Assembly (NCBI GenBank): GCA_963969395.1
Contig: OZ017804.1
Span: 10,478,001 to 10,542,000 of the forward strand
Length of the DNA stretch: 64,000 nucleotides
From: Pseudoscleropodium purum
Lineage: Eukaryota; Streptophyta; Bryopsida; Hypnales; Brachytheciaceae
Direction: 5' to 3'
The notes beneath the pieces were generated by a model. The model was not told the DNA's origin, made no database searches, and was given only the letters and a program-made list of their open reading frames with translations. Every line of letters begins with the position of its first letter. The stretch's first letter is position 1. Shown here in pieces: positions 1 through 13,800 of this stretch. The position numbers were made by a program, and so were the translations under genes.

Positions 1-1616
1 AGAATGATTAGTAGTTAATTTATATCTAACATTTTTGCTTATGTTTGAAAAATATTGATGATGAACAAATTGATCTCTAATGTCACCAAAACTTGCAATA
101 CTAACAAATACTAACAAATTTATGAAGTAGAGAGATGTATGCCCTCTACATCTCCCAAATATGAGCATCAATTTTTGAAATTTGATAATAAAAAATGCAC
201 TCAAGCTCTCTAAAAAGTTGTGCAATGGACAATGCTATGATTGCGAGTGACAATTGTGAATGAAATAAAAGTTGGAAAGCTCCAATGGGCAAGAGTATCT
301 CTTAAACTTGAGAATTGAAGGCAAACTAGAGAAGAAGTTTTTGAATGATTGCTTTGCTTGCACAAGCACCCTACCTTGTTTTTATTACAACCCTAAATTT
401 TTTATCTTCCTATACCATGCAGTAGGATAGAAGGTAGGTTGGTAGGTATTTATATGGTATAAAATGAGTATTAACTATACCACCTAATATTTTAAATGTT
501 TATTTTAAATATTTTAGGTGCAAATTCTTATATTAAATCTCTAAGGTTTTGAAAAAAATAAAATTTGATATAAAAGTCCTTACAAATCAAAATTTTAAGG
601 ATTTATACATAGATTGGAATTTTGTCAATAATACATTTTATAATTGGAGAGGTTTCTTTTCAACCCTAAAAATATATTTTTAAAATATGTAGAAGAAAAG
701 TGTCCTTTGGATGATTTTAGGGAAAGCTCAAGGGTGGGCAATTCTTTTGGAGGACATGCTTGAACTCATTTTTAATGATTGGTGTGGCAATTTTTTCCTA
801 GTTATGTTTGTGACTTTTCTACCTTAAAAAATTGCATACTTGTGTAGTATATTGTGTCATATTATGCTCCATTTTATATGCATTCTAGCTATAAATATTT
901 TCTCTTTGAAATTTGAATCACACTAATTAAATGAATCTTATCAAGTTTTGTTTCTACTCCAATTTGAACTTTGGGCCTATAATTGTAGAGTTTTGTTTTT
1001 TAAAATTTTAGAATTATATATAATTAAAAACTATAATATGGTATTCTACACCATCATGTAAGCCTATGGAAAAAAATTTAAATGTCTTGAGCATATATTG
1101 CATTTAATATGAATTCTTTTACCATTTATTCAAGAATTCACTGTAATTTACCAAAAGAATGTGAAATATTTTATTACTAGTAGTAGACATGTAATCACAT
1201 CTTTGAAGAATTAAAAATAAATAAATAAAATAGATAGCTGCAAAATGAAATTTGAAAAAATAAATAGTTTGAAAAAATAAAATAGATAGTTGTACAACCT
1301 CTTTTGAGGTGATAGGTATAAAACCATATACAAGTCTAATAGTAGGGTAGTCAAGGAATAATTTTTGTACACATGGCATGCAGCCATTGAACAAAAATCA
1401 TTTCCAATTCCCTAAATTGAAACACTTAGTCTCCAAATTCACTTCCTTCTTCCTCAATTGCTTTCTTAAAAAAAAAACTAAATTACATTGAAAAATTAAA
1501 TTTCTCATTTTTTCATTTCATGTAAAACTATTACATTCAATCCTAAATCCTAATCTCTTCAACATTTTTTTCTTCAATCTCATGCTACTAAAATTTGTCT
1601 TTTCCATGCTACTAAA
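1..1616. other. AT-rich intergenic DNA
   Basis: No coding pattern is visible in any frame. Short ORFs here are low-complexity AT-driven readings. I see no repeat ends or RNA genes. Confidence 0.6.
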
Positions 1617-1718
1617 ATTCTCTCAAATGAGTTAATTTGAATTCATTCTCTCAAATGAATTAATTTGCATTGATTCTATAAAATGAATTAATTTGAATCC
1701 ATTCTATGAAATGAATTG
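1617..1718. repeat. 28-bp tandem repeat, about 3.6 copies
   Basis: Units start at 1617, 1645, 1673 and 1701. Each begins ATTCT and contains AAATGARTTAATTTG. A separate 14-bp duplication (CATGCTACTAAAAT) lies just upstream at about 1581 and 1605. Confidence 0.85.
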
Positions 1719-4679
1719 TACAAAAATTTAATTAAATCCTTCAATAAATTTAGTTTTAGTTATTTCTCTACAACCAATTACATTTTTCATAGTCGATCAT
1801 AAAGCATAATTCATAAATCAATGAAATTAATTAGTTTGAATATTTGATTTACATATTATATGTTTATATAAAGAAACATAAACAAAATCCTATCGTCGCT
1901 ATCATATACATATATTACACAACCAAATTGCACCATTGTTGACTTTCCAAAAGGAATTATTGTTTTTTCTTCGAATCATGTGGCTAGTACAATTTCACCC
2001 ACATTTTTTTTCTTGATTCACATCATACGGCAGTGGAAGGTGGTCTCAAGTTTTTTTAGTCTCGTTTGACGGTTGTTATTTTTTTACTTTGTAGGGGGGG
2101 GGGGGGGGGGGGGGGGATTAAAATAGGTTGCCTAACAATTCTTAAGAGATAGTTGCAAAATGAAGTTTGAAAAAATAACAATAGTGTTGACTTCTCAAGA
2201 TTATAAGCCCGTTGACATGGAAGTCTTTGTAACCGTGATCATATTATGGTGGACTTTGGAGTTGTATGTATTTATAAAATTTCCTCAAAAACTTTTCAAT
2301 TGAAAAAAAAATACAATCCATTTTATTGGTTTCAAAAATTAATTGAACTTTAGGGGTTCCATTGGTTCTTTCAAAAAAATTTCAATTCTATCAATTGAAA
2401 AGAAATTGAATTCATTATGTATTCCAACCCCATGGTTACAAAGTGGATTCTACATTCCATCTCTTTTTGTAAATCCCAATAATTGCCCCAAAAACCTTCC
2501 AACTCTCTTAATTTTATTTTCAATTTCAAAAATTTTGGCCATTGTTTTGGACTTTTGGAGACTAATCGAACCCAAAAGGTTTGAATTGGCCTCTTCAAAA
2601 AAATTTGAACTTCTTCAGTTGAAAAGACACTGAATTATATATAGGCTTTAATTTTAGTTGCATAACTTTAAAATTTCATTATTTTTGCCTTGTCTTCATT
2701 TTTTCTTCATTTTAATTTGCTAGTTTGGTTATAGCTTCAATTTTAGGTGTGATTTCAAAAGCACCCTATGATTTCAAATTGAACCTTTAGAATAACAATA
2801 ATTAATATTAAAATCTAAAAAGTCACTTTAAAAGTTGGCAAACTAATGTGGTACCATCAAAATTAAAAACAAAAATTTAGAGCTCCAATTTTTATCAAAG
2901 TGAAGGTTTCAAATTGCATTATAACTTCAATGGTTCAATTCCAAATTCAATTTGATAAAGTAGCTTCTTGTATTATACAAATGGAAAAAAAATAATTTTT
3001 GGTTTCAATTGAAAATTAGCCTTATTGTAAGTCTTTTTGATTTGTGGTATTGACTTCATTTGCTTTATTAAAATTGTATTTGATAAAAAAAAATCTTTAT
3101 TCTTGGATGCAATTTGTGAAATTCTCAAATATTTCTTACATTATGATTTTATACTCTATATTATACCAACTACTAAAAATTGGAAATTTCATCAATTTTT
3201 TAAAATTCTTATTTAAAATTTTTTATGGTAACATATATTTCTAAAAATATATTTAAAGTAGATGCAACAACAATCTATTTATTATCAATGATGGTTACCA
3301 ACTTCTCATATCTTTATTCTATCAAAAATCAATTGACAAATTTTTTTAATAATATAATTGTACAAAAGATATTATCTTATATAAATTTTTTAATTATTTG
3401 ATAAATTTCATTGCCTAAAGTTACTCAACATATTACATCAAATCTATATTTCAAAAATCCATATAATTGGGAGCCTATAAAATCTTTAAAATATTATTTA
3501 AATATTATAAAATATAATAAATATCCTTTTTAAAATATATTCTATAAAAATCTAAATATTATTTTTTATTTTAAAAATAAAATTGAAGTCCAGAAATGAA
3601 ATGAGCCTTAATATTTTGATTTGCCTTGTTTGTAGGTTTGTAACCTTCAATATCCCTCCAAAATATTTTATGTAACAAAATCCAGGAATTAAGTATTAAA
3701 TAGTTTTAAAATAATTTAAACATTTTCCACAAATTGTATGTGTACGCAATGGATTTTAAAAAGGTTTCTTTAATTGTATAGATATCATTTCTAGGTTGTA
3801 GCATAAGTTTTACATTTAATTGCCGTCTTTGAATTATTTATAAAAAATTAATATACAATACATTTGCAAAAAATTAAGAGAATCATAGGTTGGTTTAGGA
3901 ATTACCCTAAACCAAGGGTCAAATAAGGCAAAAATAAATAAATTTTTTTCCAAAAAACTATCGCATGTCATCTTTGATTGGTGTAGAGTGATGTCAAATT
4001 AGCAAAATCTAGCCTTGAAATTCAATATTAGCACTTCCTTGTTGAAATTGATCCTCACATATGTAAATAGATGCTTTAATTATATAAAAGTTTAGCTAAC
4101 ACTAAATGTCAAATCAATTATATTTCTTTCAAATCACAAACTTGTCAAGTTCTCATTACAAATGAAAAATGATTGCACATTAGTGTCTACACAATTGTTT
4201 GTCTATAAGATGTGGAAGAAAATTTGAAATGATTTGCAAACATAAAGCATAAAAATATAAGTAATGTGGATCATATTTTTATTCTTAAATAGTTTATTTC
4301 TACTACTAGATTCATTTCAATTCAATTCTCAATATTTTATCTATGTTGAATAAATTACTTGAATAACCTATTCAATTGATTACAAAATAGGATTGTTTGT
4401 ATTTATCATTCAAACATTATGGCAATCAATGATATATATTTTTATTTGAATCACATTGTAATTTCATATATAAAAATTTTCTAAATTATTTTTAGGCAAC
4501 CTTTGATATTGGATGTGCAAAAATAGTCATTTTAGTAATTTATTATAAACTACAAATTGAATATAGATTAAAATGTAAAAATACAATTGATTACAATATT
4601 TATTAAGAAAAACACCATGTAACATTGAATATCCAATTCAATGAAAATTTCAACCTAATGAATGTTTAAACTTTAGAAA
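1719..4679. other. AT-rich intergenic DNA upstream of the DnaJ gene
   Basis: Nothing gene-like is visible. The ORFs at 2343-2633 and 3044-3244 are low-complexity and match no family I recognise. No convincing core promoter can be singled out for the DnaJ gene because TATA-like strings are everywhere. Confidence 0.5.
2094..2116 (+). repeat. poly-G run of 23
   Basis: An uninterrupted run of 23 G sits in AT-rich sequence. It could form a G-quadruplex. Its exact length is uncertain because such runs are prone to assembly error. Confidence 0.85.
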
Positions 4680-5941
4680 ATGGATAAAAAGAAAGATAAT
4701 ATGGACTATTATGGAGTTTTAAAGGTTGGAAAAAATTGCACTAAAGATGATCTTAAGAAAGCTTATCAAAAATTGGCAATGAAATGGCATCCCTTTAAGA
4801 ATCTTTTGAACAAAGAGAAAGCAATGCAAAAGTTTCGAAGGATAAATGAAGCTTATGAGGTATATTACATCCAAACTTGATGATCCTGACAATCAAATTA
4901 GATAAATTTATCTACACAACAAATTTTTAAATGAAATAAATTGATATTTATAGGTTTTAGGGGATGCTCACAAGCGTTCAATTTTTGATACCTATGGTGA
5001 AGCTGGTCTTAAAGGTCCAGTTCCGCAAGTGGGTACAGGAACTCAAGGCTTTTCCTTGGGAGGGAATACAAATATGTTTGAATTTGTTCCACGTCCGGCA
5101 GAAGATGTATTTGTTGAATTTTGGGGAGGTACGAGTCCATTTGCCGGAATGACGGGTAATTTGAATCCAAGAGGTCATAAATGCTTGAAACCTACACTTT
5201 CTAAGCCTCCTCCCAAAAACACTTGTGCTGTGGTTGTTCCCATTGAAACATCAATGAAGAAACCTGCTCCAATTGTAAACCAACTACCATGTACACTTGA
5301 AGATTTGTCAATTGGTTGTGTTAAAAAAATCAAGATAGCTCGAACTCTTTTAGACGAGGAAGGGTAAGATTCATTATATTTTAAAATACCAAATTTTTAA
5401 AGATAAAATTTGGTTGCTCAATTATTTCTTTTGATAGCATGTCTCATCAGAGATTTCTTAATTCAATGTATTATATTCAATGTGGTCATGTAGGAAACCA
5501 GTGCCAACCCAAGAAGTTCTAACAATTGAAGTGAAACCTGGTTGGAAAAAAGGTACAAAAGTCACTTTTCCAGAGAAAGGGAATCAACAGCCAGGCATGA
5601 TACCTGCAGATTTAGTCTTTCTTGTAGTTGAAAAAGCACATCCTACATTTGTTAGAGATGGAGACAATTTGATTGCCGTTCGAAAAATTAATCTTCCGGA
5701 CGCTCTCGTGGGACTCACGGTGACCTTAACCACTCCTGATTATAGAGTATTGAACATTCCTTGTATGGGAATTATTCATCCAGGTTTTGAAAAGATTGTA
5801 CAAAAAGAAGGAATGCCTATTTTTCGAGAACCCAGAAAGAAAGGCAACCTTATTTTGAGATTTGACATCAAATTTCCAACTAGATTAACAAAGGAACAAA
5901 AAATAGATGTGAAAAAATGTTTACCAGATGATGCTTTTTGA
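4680..5941 (+). CDS. DnaJ/HSP40 class B protein with altered HPD motif
   Basis: Three exons, 4680-4859, 4954-5363 and 5494-5941, join in frame to 345 codons plus TGA. All introns are GT-AG. The first intron falls after EAYE in the J domain. The J domain (about residues 8-75) starts DYYGVLKV and ends near [12 protein letters not shown] glycine-containing linker follows, then the two C-terminal beta domains ([46 protein letters not shown]). There is no CxxCxGxG zinc finger, so this is the DNAJB/Sis1 type, normally a soluble cytosolic or nuclear HSP70 co-chaperone. Residues 37-39 read HPF where J domains have HPD. That Asp is needed to stimulate HSP70 ATPase, so J activity is probably lost, although the frame and splice sites are intact. 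It may be a diverged paralogue that still binds clients, or an early pseudogene. Start chosen: the first ATG, seven residues before MDYY. Confidence 0.9.
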
Positions 5942-6807
5942 AATTAGACTTGCTTTGCAAATGATATGCTTAGCATTCAGTAGCATGCATCGGCACTTCC
6001 TTTGGCTTTGCAGTAGATGGTGTGGAATATTCTACATCCAAAAATACTTTATTAGTAGCTAAGTGGATAGGTGGAGGCTCAATGTGATGAGTGGGGTGCA
6101 TGAAGGAAAGACAATGGACATGAAGTCTACTAAATGTAAAGTGATATCAACTTTAACATGGATATAGCATAGTATGTCAAAGAGTTGTCCTTCAATTAAT
6201 TAAAATATGCAATTTAAATGAGATTTTGATCTCATGTTGACGCACATGATCTAAGATGTGTGCACAATAAAGAATGTGATTGCAAATAATGACACTTTGA
6301 GTTTTATCAGCAATGAAAAAGGTACAAATATGTCTTGATGAAGTTTTCATAAGCACTTGAAATATACTTTATATTGTAACATATTATTTTTATTTGTTTT
6401 TTATATATAATACTATAAAAAAATTAATCATTTAAAATTTCTTATAAATTATTATTATTGTATAAAATTTCATTGTAAATCTAATTTGTGACATATATTG
6501 TTGATTCTACCAATGTTGAATAGGGTGGTGACATGAATAATATTGGATTGAATTACTCCAATACTTTGGCATTTTCTAAAAAAAAATATACATGACTATT
6601 ATTTTCAATAATTCATTTAGTAACAATGTAAATACAAATTAAGAGATAAGAAGAACACAATAAAGAAATATAATTAGAATATTTATTTTTTAACATTGAA
6701 TTAGATTTTTTCCTTTTCTACAATTATGATGGACAAGGTTTGGAGCATAGAAGCAAGACATTTGTTTTTCCTAAATGTAACAATGCTAAAACTATAATTG
6801 TCCTTTA

Positions 6808-7343
6808 GTGCACTTGAGTTTTAAGTATACAAAATTATTGTGGTATTGGCACTTTCCAGTGCATTGTGCGAAACTTTGTATCACAATACAATACAATGAG
6901 ATTTCAAAATTTAGGATTTTAAAAGTTTATAATTTTTATTTCCAACTACCCCTCTCCCCTTGTGTAATTTTCAGAAACCTATTTGTTTGACAATCAATAT
7001 GGGGCAATTCATCTTGTAACTAGTATCCGTATTTAATATTCAATACATATTTGTATATGATATTGTATTTGTATCCAATACCCATATTTAATGTTTAGAA
7101 CATATTTGTATGTGATACTATATCCATATCCAACATTTTATATTTGGATGGCTTAAATTAAATCTCACAAGATCAACGGCTTGTGATTTTTTGAGAAATC
7201 AATGGTAATTTTGAGGGTAAGCATTTAAAAAAATCAATGGCTTATAAATTTTTTGAGAGGAGGGGACAACTAATGCAAATTAGGATGGTATGCCTCTTTT
7301 CAATGCATTCGTGCACTTGAGTTTTAAGTATACTAAATTATTG
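6808..7343 (+). repeat. direct repeat pair, 33 bp, 503 bp apart
   Basis: Positions 6808-6840 and 7311-7343 are nearly identical (one mismatch), beginning GTGCACTTGAGTTTTAAG. Nothing about the sequence between them identifies an element, and similarity does not extend far beyond the 33 bp. Confidence 0.7.
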
Positions 7344-8567
7344 AACTAAAGTGTGGGGTTATAAATTCTCTACAATGATATAACATTACTTCTATCCAAA
7401 TATTACTTTCACATTAAAATATTATATTGACATATTCAATATGATAATGTCCAAAAGCCCTTAAATCTTGAATTTTAGGTTTCAAATTTCATAAATTTGA
7501 TTGAAGAATTTTTTTTATTCCTTTTGAAAAATGTTTATATTCTTTTCAAAAACCTGAAAGATTAATTTATTATTTTAAATTTGCGAAGGGCAAAGAAATA
7601 TGGTATTCTTTAAAATATGCTTCAAAATTTCAAGCATGTAGCAATTGTTTTAGTATATAAAGAAAGGAAAAAAATCATAATCCATAAAGAAAAAGAATAG
7701 TTCAAAACTTTAAGATTCATTGCAATACCAATAACTTCATTTAAAATTTTACTTTATAAATTAATTGAATAACTTTATTATATGCTAGACATGAACTTGA
7801 TGTATTTGAATAATTTGTTACAATATTCAGATAAATCACCTAATTAAAGCTTGATTTTGTATCAAATGAATTGCATTTGATATCTAAGACTTTACAATTA
7901 ATACATTGATAAACTTCTGATTATTTATTTTTCAAATTCAATGTATAATTTTGATGTATCATTGAAATCCTACACCAATTTTACTATAATTCAAGGCCAC
8001 ATTATTTAATAAATGTGTTTCTAATTTGGACTTTTTGAAAATACCATAGCCAAAATTCCTCAAAAGAAAATAAATTAGTATCTATGTGTAAATAATATGG
8101 CTTTAGAGATTTAAAATTGTATAAATCTAATGTCATTTTCATCCCTCTAGGCCCAACAACTTCTTCACAATGGAAGTTTTCAATGAATTGGCCCTTTGAT
8201 ATTTTTTGCACATGAATGTACTTAAATTTTTCTAATTTTAAACATACAAAAGTAAATATAACTTTGTCTAGTATGTATGGAATTAATTGTGTAAAATATT
8301 GACCATTGGATTTTAAAATTATAATAATTTTGGTTTATAGGCAAAAAAATGCCTCTTTGGGGAAGAAAAATTATAAAAGATGAATAATTCTTTTTTACTC
8401 CCCATCCCCATCTAAAAAAATGTATTAGAATCTAAGGCAAATTTAGTATTTTTTTTCATTTAAAAAAATAAAAAACTCTCTCAAATTTGTACACTTTTTC
8501 AAATAGGAGTAGAAAGCCAATAAAATAAAAAAATTGTCCAAATTGGATCCTACAAAATTTTAAAAAC

Positions 8568-8591
8568 ATATATATATATATATATATATAT
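8568..8591. repeat. (AT)n microsatellite
   Basis: About 12 AT units are followed by TGTATAT. The reverse-strand ORF crossing it is an artefact of the repeat (it reads as alternating Tyr and Ile). Confidence 0.9.
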
Positions 8592-10840
8592 GTATATTTT
8601 TGAAATTTAATTCTTAATATTATTAGAATTTTTTTTTGGAAAATCTTCAAAATATTTGGAATCATTCTAATTACTTTTGTATTCTTAATCATACTAGATT
8701 GAAGCTTATATTTTTTAATTTTCTAAAAATAAGAATAATTTTTTTTAAAGTATTAGTTTGTTTGTGCAGAGTAAAGATAAGAAATGTCCAAAAAAATGTT
8801 TTTTTTTCATCCCTATTATTCCTTTCATTCTAAACAAATTATGTTTGCTCCCTTTTTCTATAAATTCCATTTCCTAAGTATAATTTTAAATACTTCCCAT
8901 GTTGAAATTTGAAAATTGAAAAATCCAAAAGGTATGTAAGCTTACAAAATATTCAAATTTGTTTTATCCTACTCATAATTTACCCTTAAAAATTTGAAAA
9001 GGACACATTGTTTCTTCTTGGTCCTTGAAGAGTTAAGACTACCACAACTTTCTAATGGAATAAGAAAGGTTTAAGCATATTGACACAGAAGAATAAAATC
9101 ATGAATTTCTTCACTTAAAAAAATAAAACACATTCAATAGAATTGACAATATATACCAACACATTTTCTTTGTTTTTCATATTATGAACCCTAAACCTAC
9201 AAAATTAAAAATGATTTTATAATTTTTGAGTGCTCACAATGTTCTTATATTAGAAAATTAAGTATAATATTTTTTATAATGCCCTTGATGATACCTTGCA
9301 ATTAATAAATTTCCCCCAAAAAATTGTAATCAAAACTAAATTAAACTATTAAACTTGAATTGAAGATTGAAAAACATCATTTATTAAGCATTTAAAATGG
9401 CATAAAATTGTCACTTTTTCTATGATGAATAGTTTCTATCATTAGATTGATGAAAGAATAGGAGATTTCCATGGCCCAAAGAACACTTCATTTGGATTTT
9501 ATATGCAAGGGTTATGAAGAATTGAAGTTTATTTTTAGTAAATAAAAATTGTTTCTTTAAAAATAAGTATGCATTGGTTTGAGAGGTTAAGTGGTACTTG
9601 GGAGCACTTTTGAATGCTCTTGAATGTCCTTTTCTTAGAAATAGTGAGTCTTCAAAATATTGAACATATGGACATGGGAGACCTTCCAAAGGCCTCTCTA
9701 TCTAAAATTATATTAACTCCTCAAAGTAGGAAAGCCTCTACATTTCCAAGCATTTGACATGCAATTGTTCAAGAGTTTTTAAACAACCTTAAAGAAAAAG
9801 AAGATTTATCATGGTGAGATCAAACAACCATGAGATGTACAATATGTGGGGGCAATTTTGCACAATTGAGAGGAAGGCCTTCCAATAATCTCTTTTTCTA
9901 TCTACTTGCAAATTACTCATGGTGCTATTTTAATTATTTATTTCACAGGTTTTTAAATGAAATTAATATGGAAGTTTTCCATAATTGACCTAATTAGTTG
10001 CCATCTCTACATTGCTTTCTAAATAACATTGAAAAATTTAGTTTTATTGAAACCTTATTATTGTTCAAGAAGCATAAATTTAGTTTTATTATTCCGGTTG
10101 TTGTATGGAAAGATATCTTGGGTGGCAAATGTCTACCAAAGAGTAAGGTGAGTACATCAAAAATTACATCTTGTCTAAAACCACCCAAAATCAATATGTA
10201 TTTCCAATTGATTTTCGAACACAAATTTTTTTTGATACTTCATAACTTTTGCATATGGTGTCCAAATGTTGCATTCTCCAATGCATTGGAACCTTCTTCC
10301 ACTTGCCAAAAGAAAATATGAAAAATTTACTAGTCTAATAATATTAACCACTGTACGTGCAGTAGCAAAAAGTGTCGGTTTGAGGGGTACCCACCTTATA
10401 AGACGGAGCATCGGTGAACTTGTTCTACTGATTCAACACTTATTACTTCTCTGTAAAGTGTAAACTGTACATTTGATATTGCCAAAGATCCATTTACGGT
10501 ACTCTGTGCAAAAGTGATTGCCATCGAACACAAGCTAGTATTTCAAATGCGTGTCCTTCTTAAGGTTTACACAACCCTTCGGGTTTTTTTCACGTAGAAC
10601 TCTTTCTTTTTATCTCTCTCATCTATGAACTGTTCAAAACACATACCCTGACACAATAGGAAGTACACAAACATGAGCAAATTTGTTGATACTTCCACGT
10701 ACTTCTTGAACAGGTACCCAAACTACCCAGCTTCATGTTGCTAAGTTGCTGCTTTCTAGCTCAGGTTGAATCTACAGACAAATAACTTAAGGCCTATTCC
10801 ATCCTAACCTTGAAAGCGTGCCACCTGAACTCACGTCTCC

Positions 10841-13800
10841 TTAGTCAACCCGACACACCGCCCTTGTACCTATCTCTTGTGATTGATGTCGTTTTGTTTC
10901 GTAAATCTTCAGGATGTGCTGCATTTTCAACGACACACACATGATGAATACTTCAGAATGTGATTCAAAGCTGAGTAGAATACCATGACTCTGCTTGAAT
11001 GTATGAAACCGAGCACTAACAATGTTTGATTGAGAAGGTCGGTTGAGAAAGCATCCCTATTCAACCATTTTCGGTTTGGTTGGGTGAATTATTACATTCT
11101 AATCCAAACAGAAGTTTTTAATGATAAGCTTCCAGCAATCCAATGTCATGTTCAAGTCGAGAACTCACCTTTCCAGCAGCTGACTTCCTCAGGCATTGCA
11201 TTGTTTTCGCCATATCTGTCGGGCACTCTTCAATTACAGGCAGCCACGCTCCGTATCTGTGGGTCGGCATTCCAAATCAATCACACAAACATTATACAGT
11301 CTCTTTCTTTCTTGAGAAATTCACTGAGAAATCCAAAATGGTCGTAAACTCTTAGTTCACATTTAGTCTTGGAAGTTGACTCAGTTGGCAGCTTGATACA
11401 CTGTCTCTGAGTGGAGTGATGTAAACTTGTAGATGGAGATTATTAACCCTAGAAGGATGCAACCCCCATGATCAAAGGTAGTCACCAAAACACTCCAATT
11501 ATTGGACAAATAGCTGCATTCATTGTTTCTACAGTTAACAATGAAGTCATCCATTGGACCACTGTGGTCCACAGTGTCCTGACAGGGTTTAATTGTATTG
11601 TACAGAAGGCAGATTTGCAACCATATTTGGCGGGTTGAAGTATTTGAAAGCATACATGAATTTTCATGTTTGTTGAAATTGGATTAGCAGCACTTGGTAT
11701 TGGGTTTCTCACTTAATGTGGACTCCCAGGAATGATGAAACAGAATTATATTGGAGAGATGAAACAATCAATGGTAAAGAGAATGGAGAAATTGTAGAAA
11801 CTAAAACGATTTCTTTGTGTGCGAAATAAAAACTTATAGAATTCAATCTTGAACTGCATTTTTCAAAAAATCTCGTTCCACATTGTGTAGTTCCTTGCTT
11901 CAAACAATCTCACTATTGAGATTCGTATGTTTCAATTCCATCTTGGTTTCACTCATGCTTATCCTTTCAGACTTGACTTTGAACCCAAGATGAATATACT
12001 CTCAATTTACATCAACCTCACAAATGAGGTTGGAGTTAATTTTCTCTCAGAAGCATTGCAGATATGGACTTACTGCGAAGGAGCAACCATTGGTCCACCA
12101 AGAGCCGCAAATGTAACATCAGCGGCAGTGAATCTACGACCACAAATATAGGGCCGACCATCTGCAAGCAAGTCATCAACCTGCCAAAAGGCCCGGAAGT
12201 GCGTGCTCTCTGCTTTAGTAATCGAATTATACATGGACTGTAAATCAAATGAAAAAACCGAAGTCACAGAGGAAGAAAGTATTTTGAAGTTATTCAGTAT
12301 TGAGATTGGCCAACATCTTACATTATTTTCTTTATTGGCTCTAAACTGAAGGGAAGGAGGCATTGCTTCTCACAGTGAAGTGAGAAGTTTGAGTAGGTTC
12401 TTTAGAATGCTTCACACTTGGAGTCGAGCCAAAAAAATAATAATAATAATTGAACATTCTTGTTGGCCAAATGGTCTCAACCTTACCAAATGAATGAGAG
12501 TGCTCAAAACTTTTATTTTCTTGGCTTCACCTCAAGAGTAAAGCGTCCTTTATTCGCAATGTTTGTTGCTCTCCATCCTGAGCCCTAATCGTTCACATGA
12601 AGAAACCAATACTACAACTACAGTACACCCTCACGAAATTAAGCTACATAGCCACTTGGAGTTCAGTAGTTGCATCATAAAAGGGACAACGCCCTGCTTG
12701 TGCCAAACTAATGGTTGATATAATTTTCCATTCATGTAAGAAGGGGTTGTTAATGAAATGACTCAAATGAAGCTTGTAGCGTGGGAGGTGCCAACTGAAC
12801 TAAGCCCCCCCCCCCTTTTTTTTTATAGTCGAGCATGAGGTGAGAGAGTCAAGCTACTAGTTACCTCTTTGAAAATGGCTTCCACAACTTGCAGGGACCT
12901 GTCTTGGGCCTCCGGTTTGTTACAATACAAGGCGCTGTAGACGATGCGTCGTAACAAGGGCATTAGAATCCAAGCAAATATCCTTTCCAACACTGGGGCT
13001 CCTTGAGTCAACAACATATAACTACACGGGTCAAACAGGAGGTAGCAATACGACCATCGCCGCACATGTGGACCCAATTGCTTGTCAAATCTCCATTCTG
13101 CTGGTACCTTCCACAGACCAGTGAGACTGAGGAAGGCTCGCCTATGCATTATATTCTCGATCTGGTTATTCAAGATACCCTTGACCCGCACAACACCATC
13201 AAGAAAAAGATCCTCTGTAATAATCATACAAAGCTCATAGGCCGCTAGCTGTATGAAATGCAACACTACCTTGGAAGGTTGTTTTGAAACTATTGAATCA
13301 ATCACATTTTTCACAGTTGAATCCGACACGAGCTATATCTAGAACTCTTCCACCACTGGACAGGTATGAATGAGCAAGCGAAGAGAATTCAACGTCAATT
13401 CAACGACAGTCAAACAATAGATGTATGAGAGACAGGCTTGCTCAGACGCGCGCGTGTGCCGTACCCCAAGCTTGTACAAGTTTTTGAAGTTCGGGGTCTT
13501 CAGGGTACAAACGATCCTCTTCGTTCCTTATGTTCTTGTCAGCAAACCTTAAGATGTCAGGTGATTCTTGAAGCACAACACTCTCGGAACTCCTTCCCGT
13601 CACCAATTTCGGGCAACTTGTGCCTGCTCCTAAACCCCTGCTCCACAATCACAAAATAGCTATCATGAATAAATGAACACTGATTGTAATAAAAATGTCA
13701 AATGTTCAACAGTAAGAAAATGAATTCTAATTTCAATGTGAGGGATGATATCAGTTCACAACAGGCCTTCGATGTTCTGTATATGCTATGAACTGCCTGC

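Larger units (their letters stand above)
5942..10840. other. AT-rich intergenic DNA between DnaJ and GST genes
   Basis: No coding sequence is recognised. It contains the direct repeat at 6808/7311, AT-rich text with repeated 'tatttgtat' phrases near 7020-7145, and an AT microsatellite. The part from about 10.4 kb to 10.84 kb is less AT-rich and probably holds the 3' UTR of the reverse-strand GST gene. Confidence 0.5.

Noticed and set aside
1119..3244. Several short ORFs in the first 4 kb
   Set aside because: AT-driven, low-complexity readings without family resemblance, splice context or codon bias.
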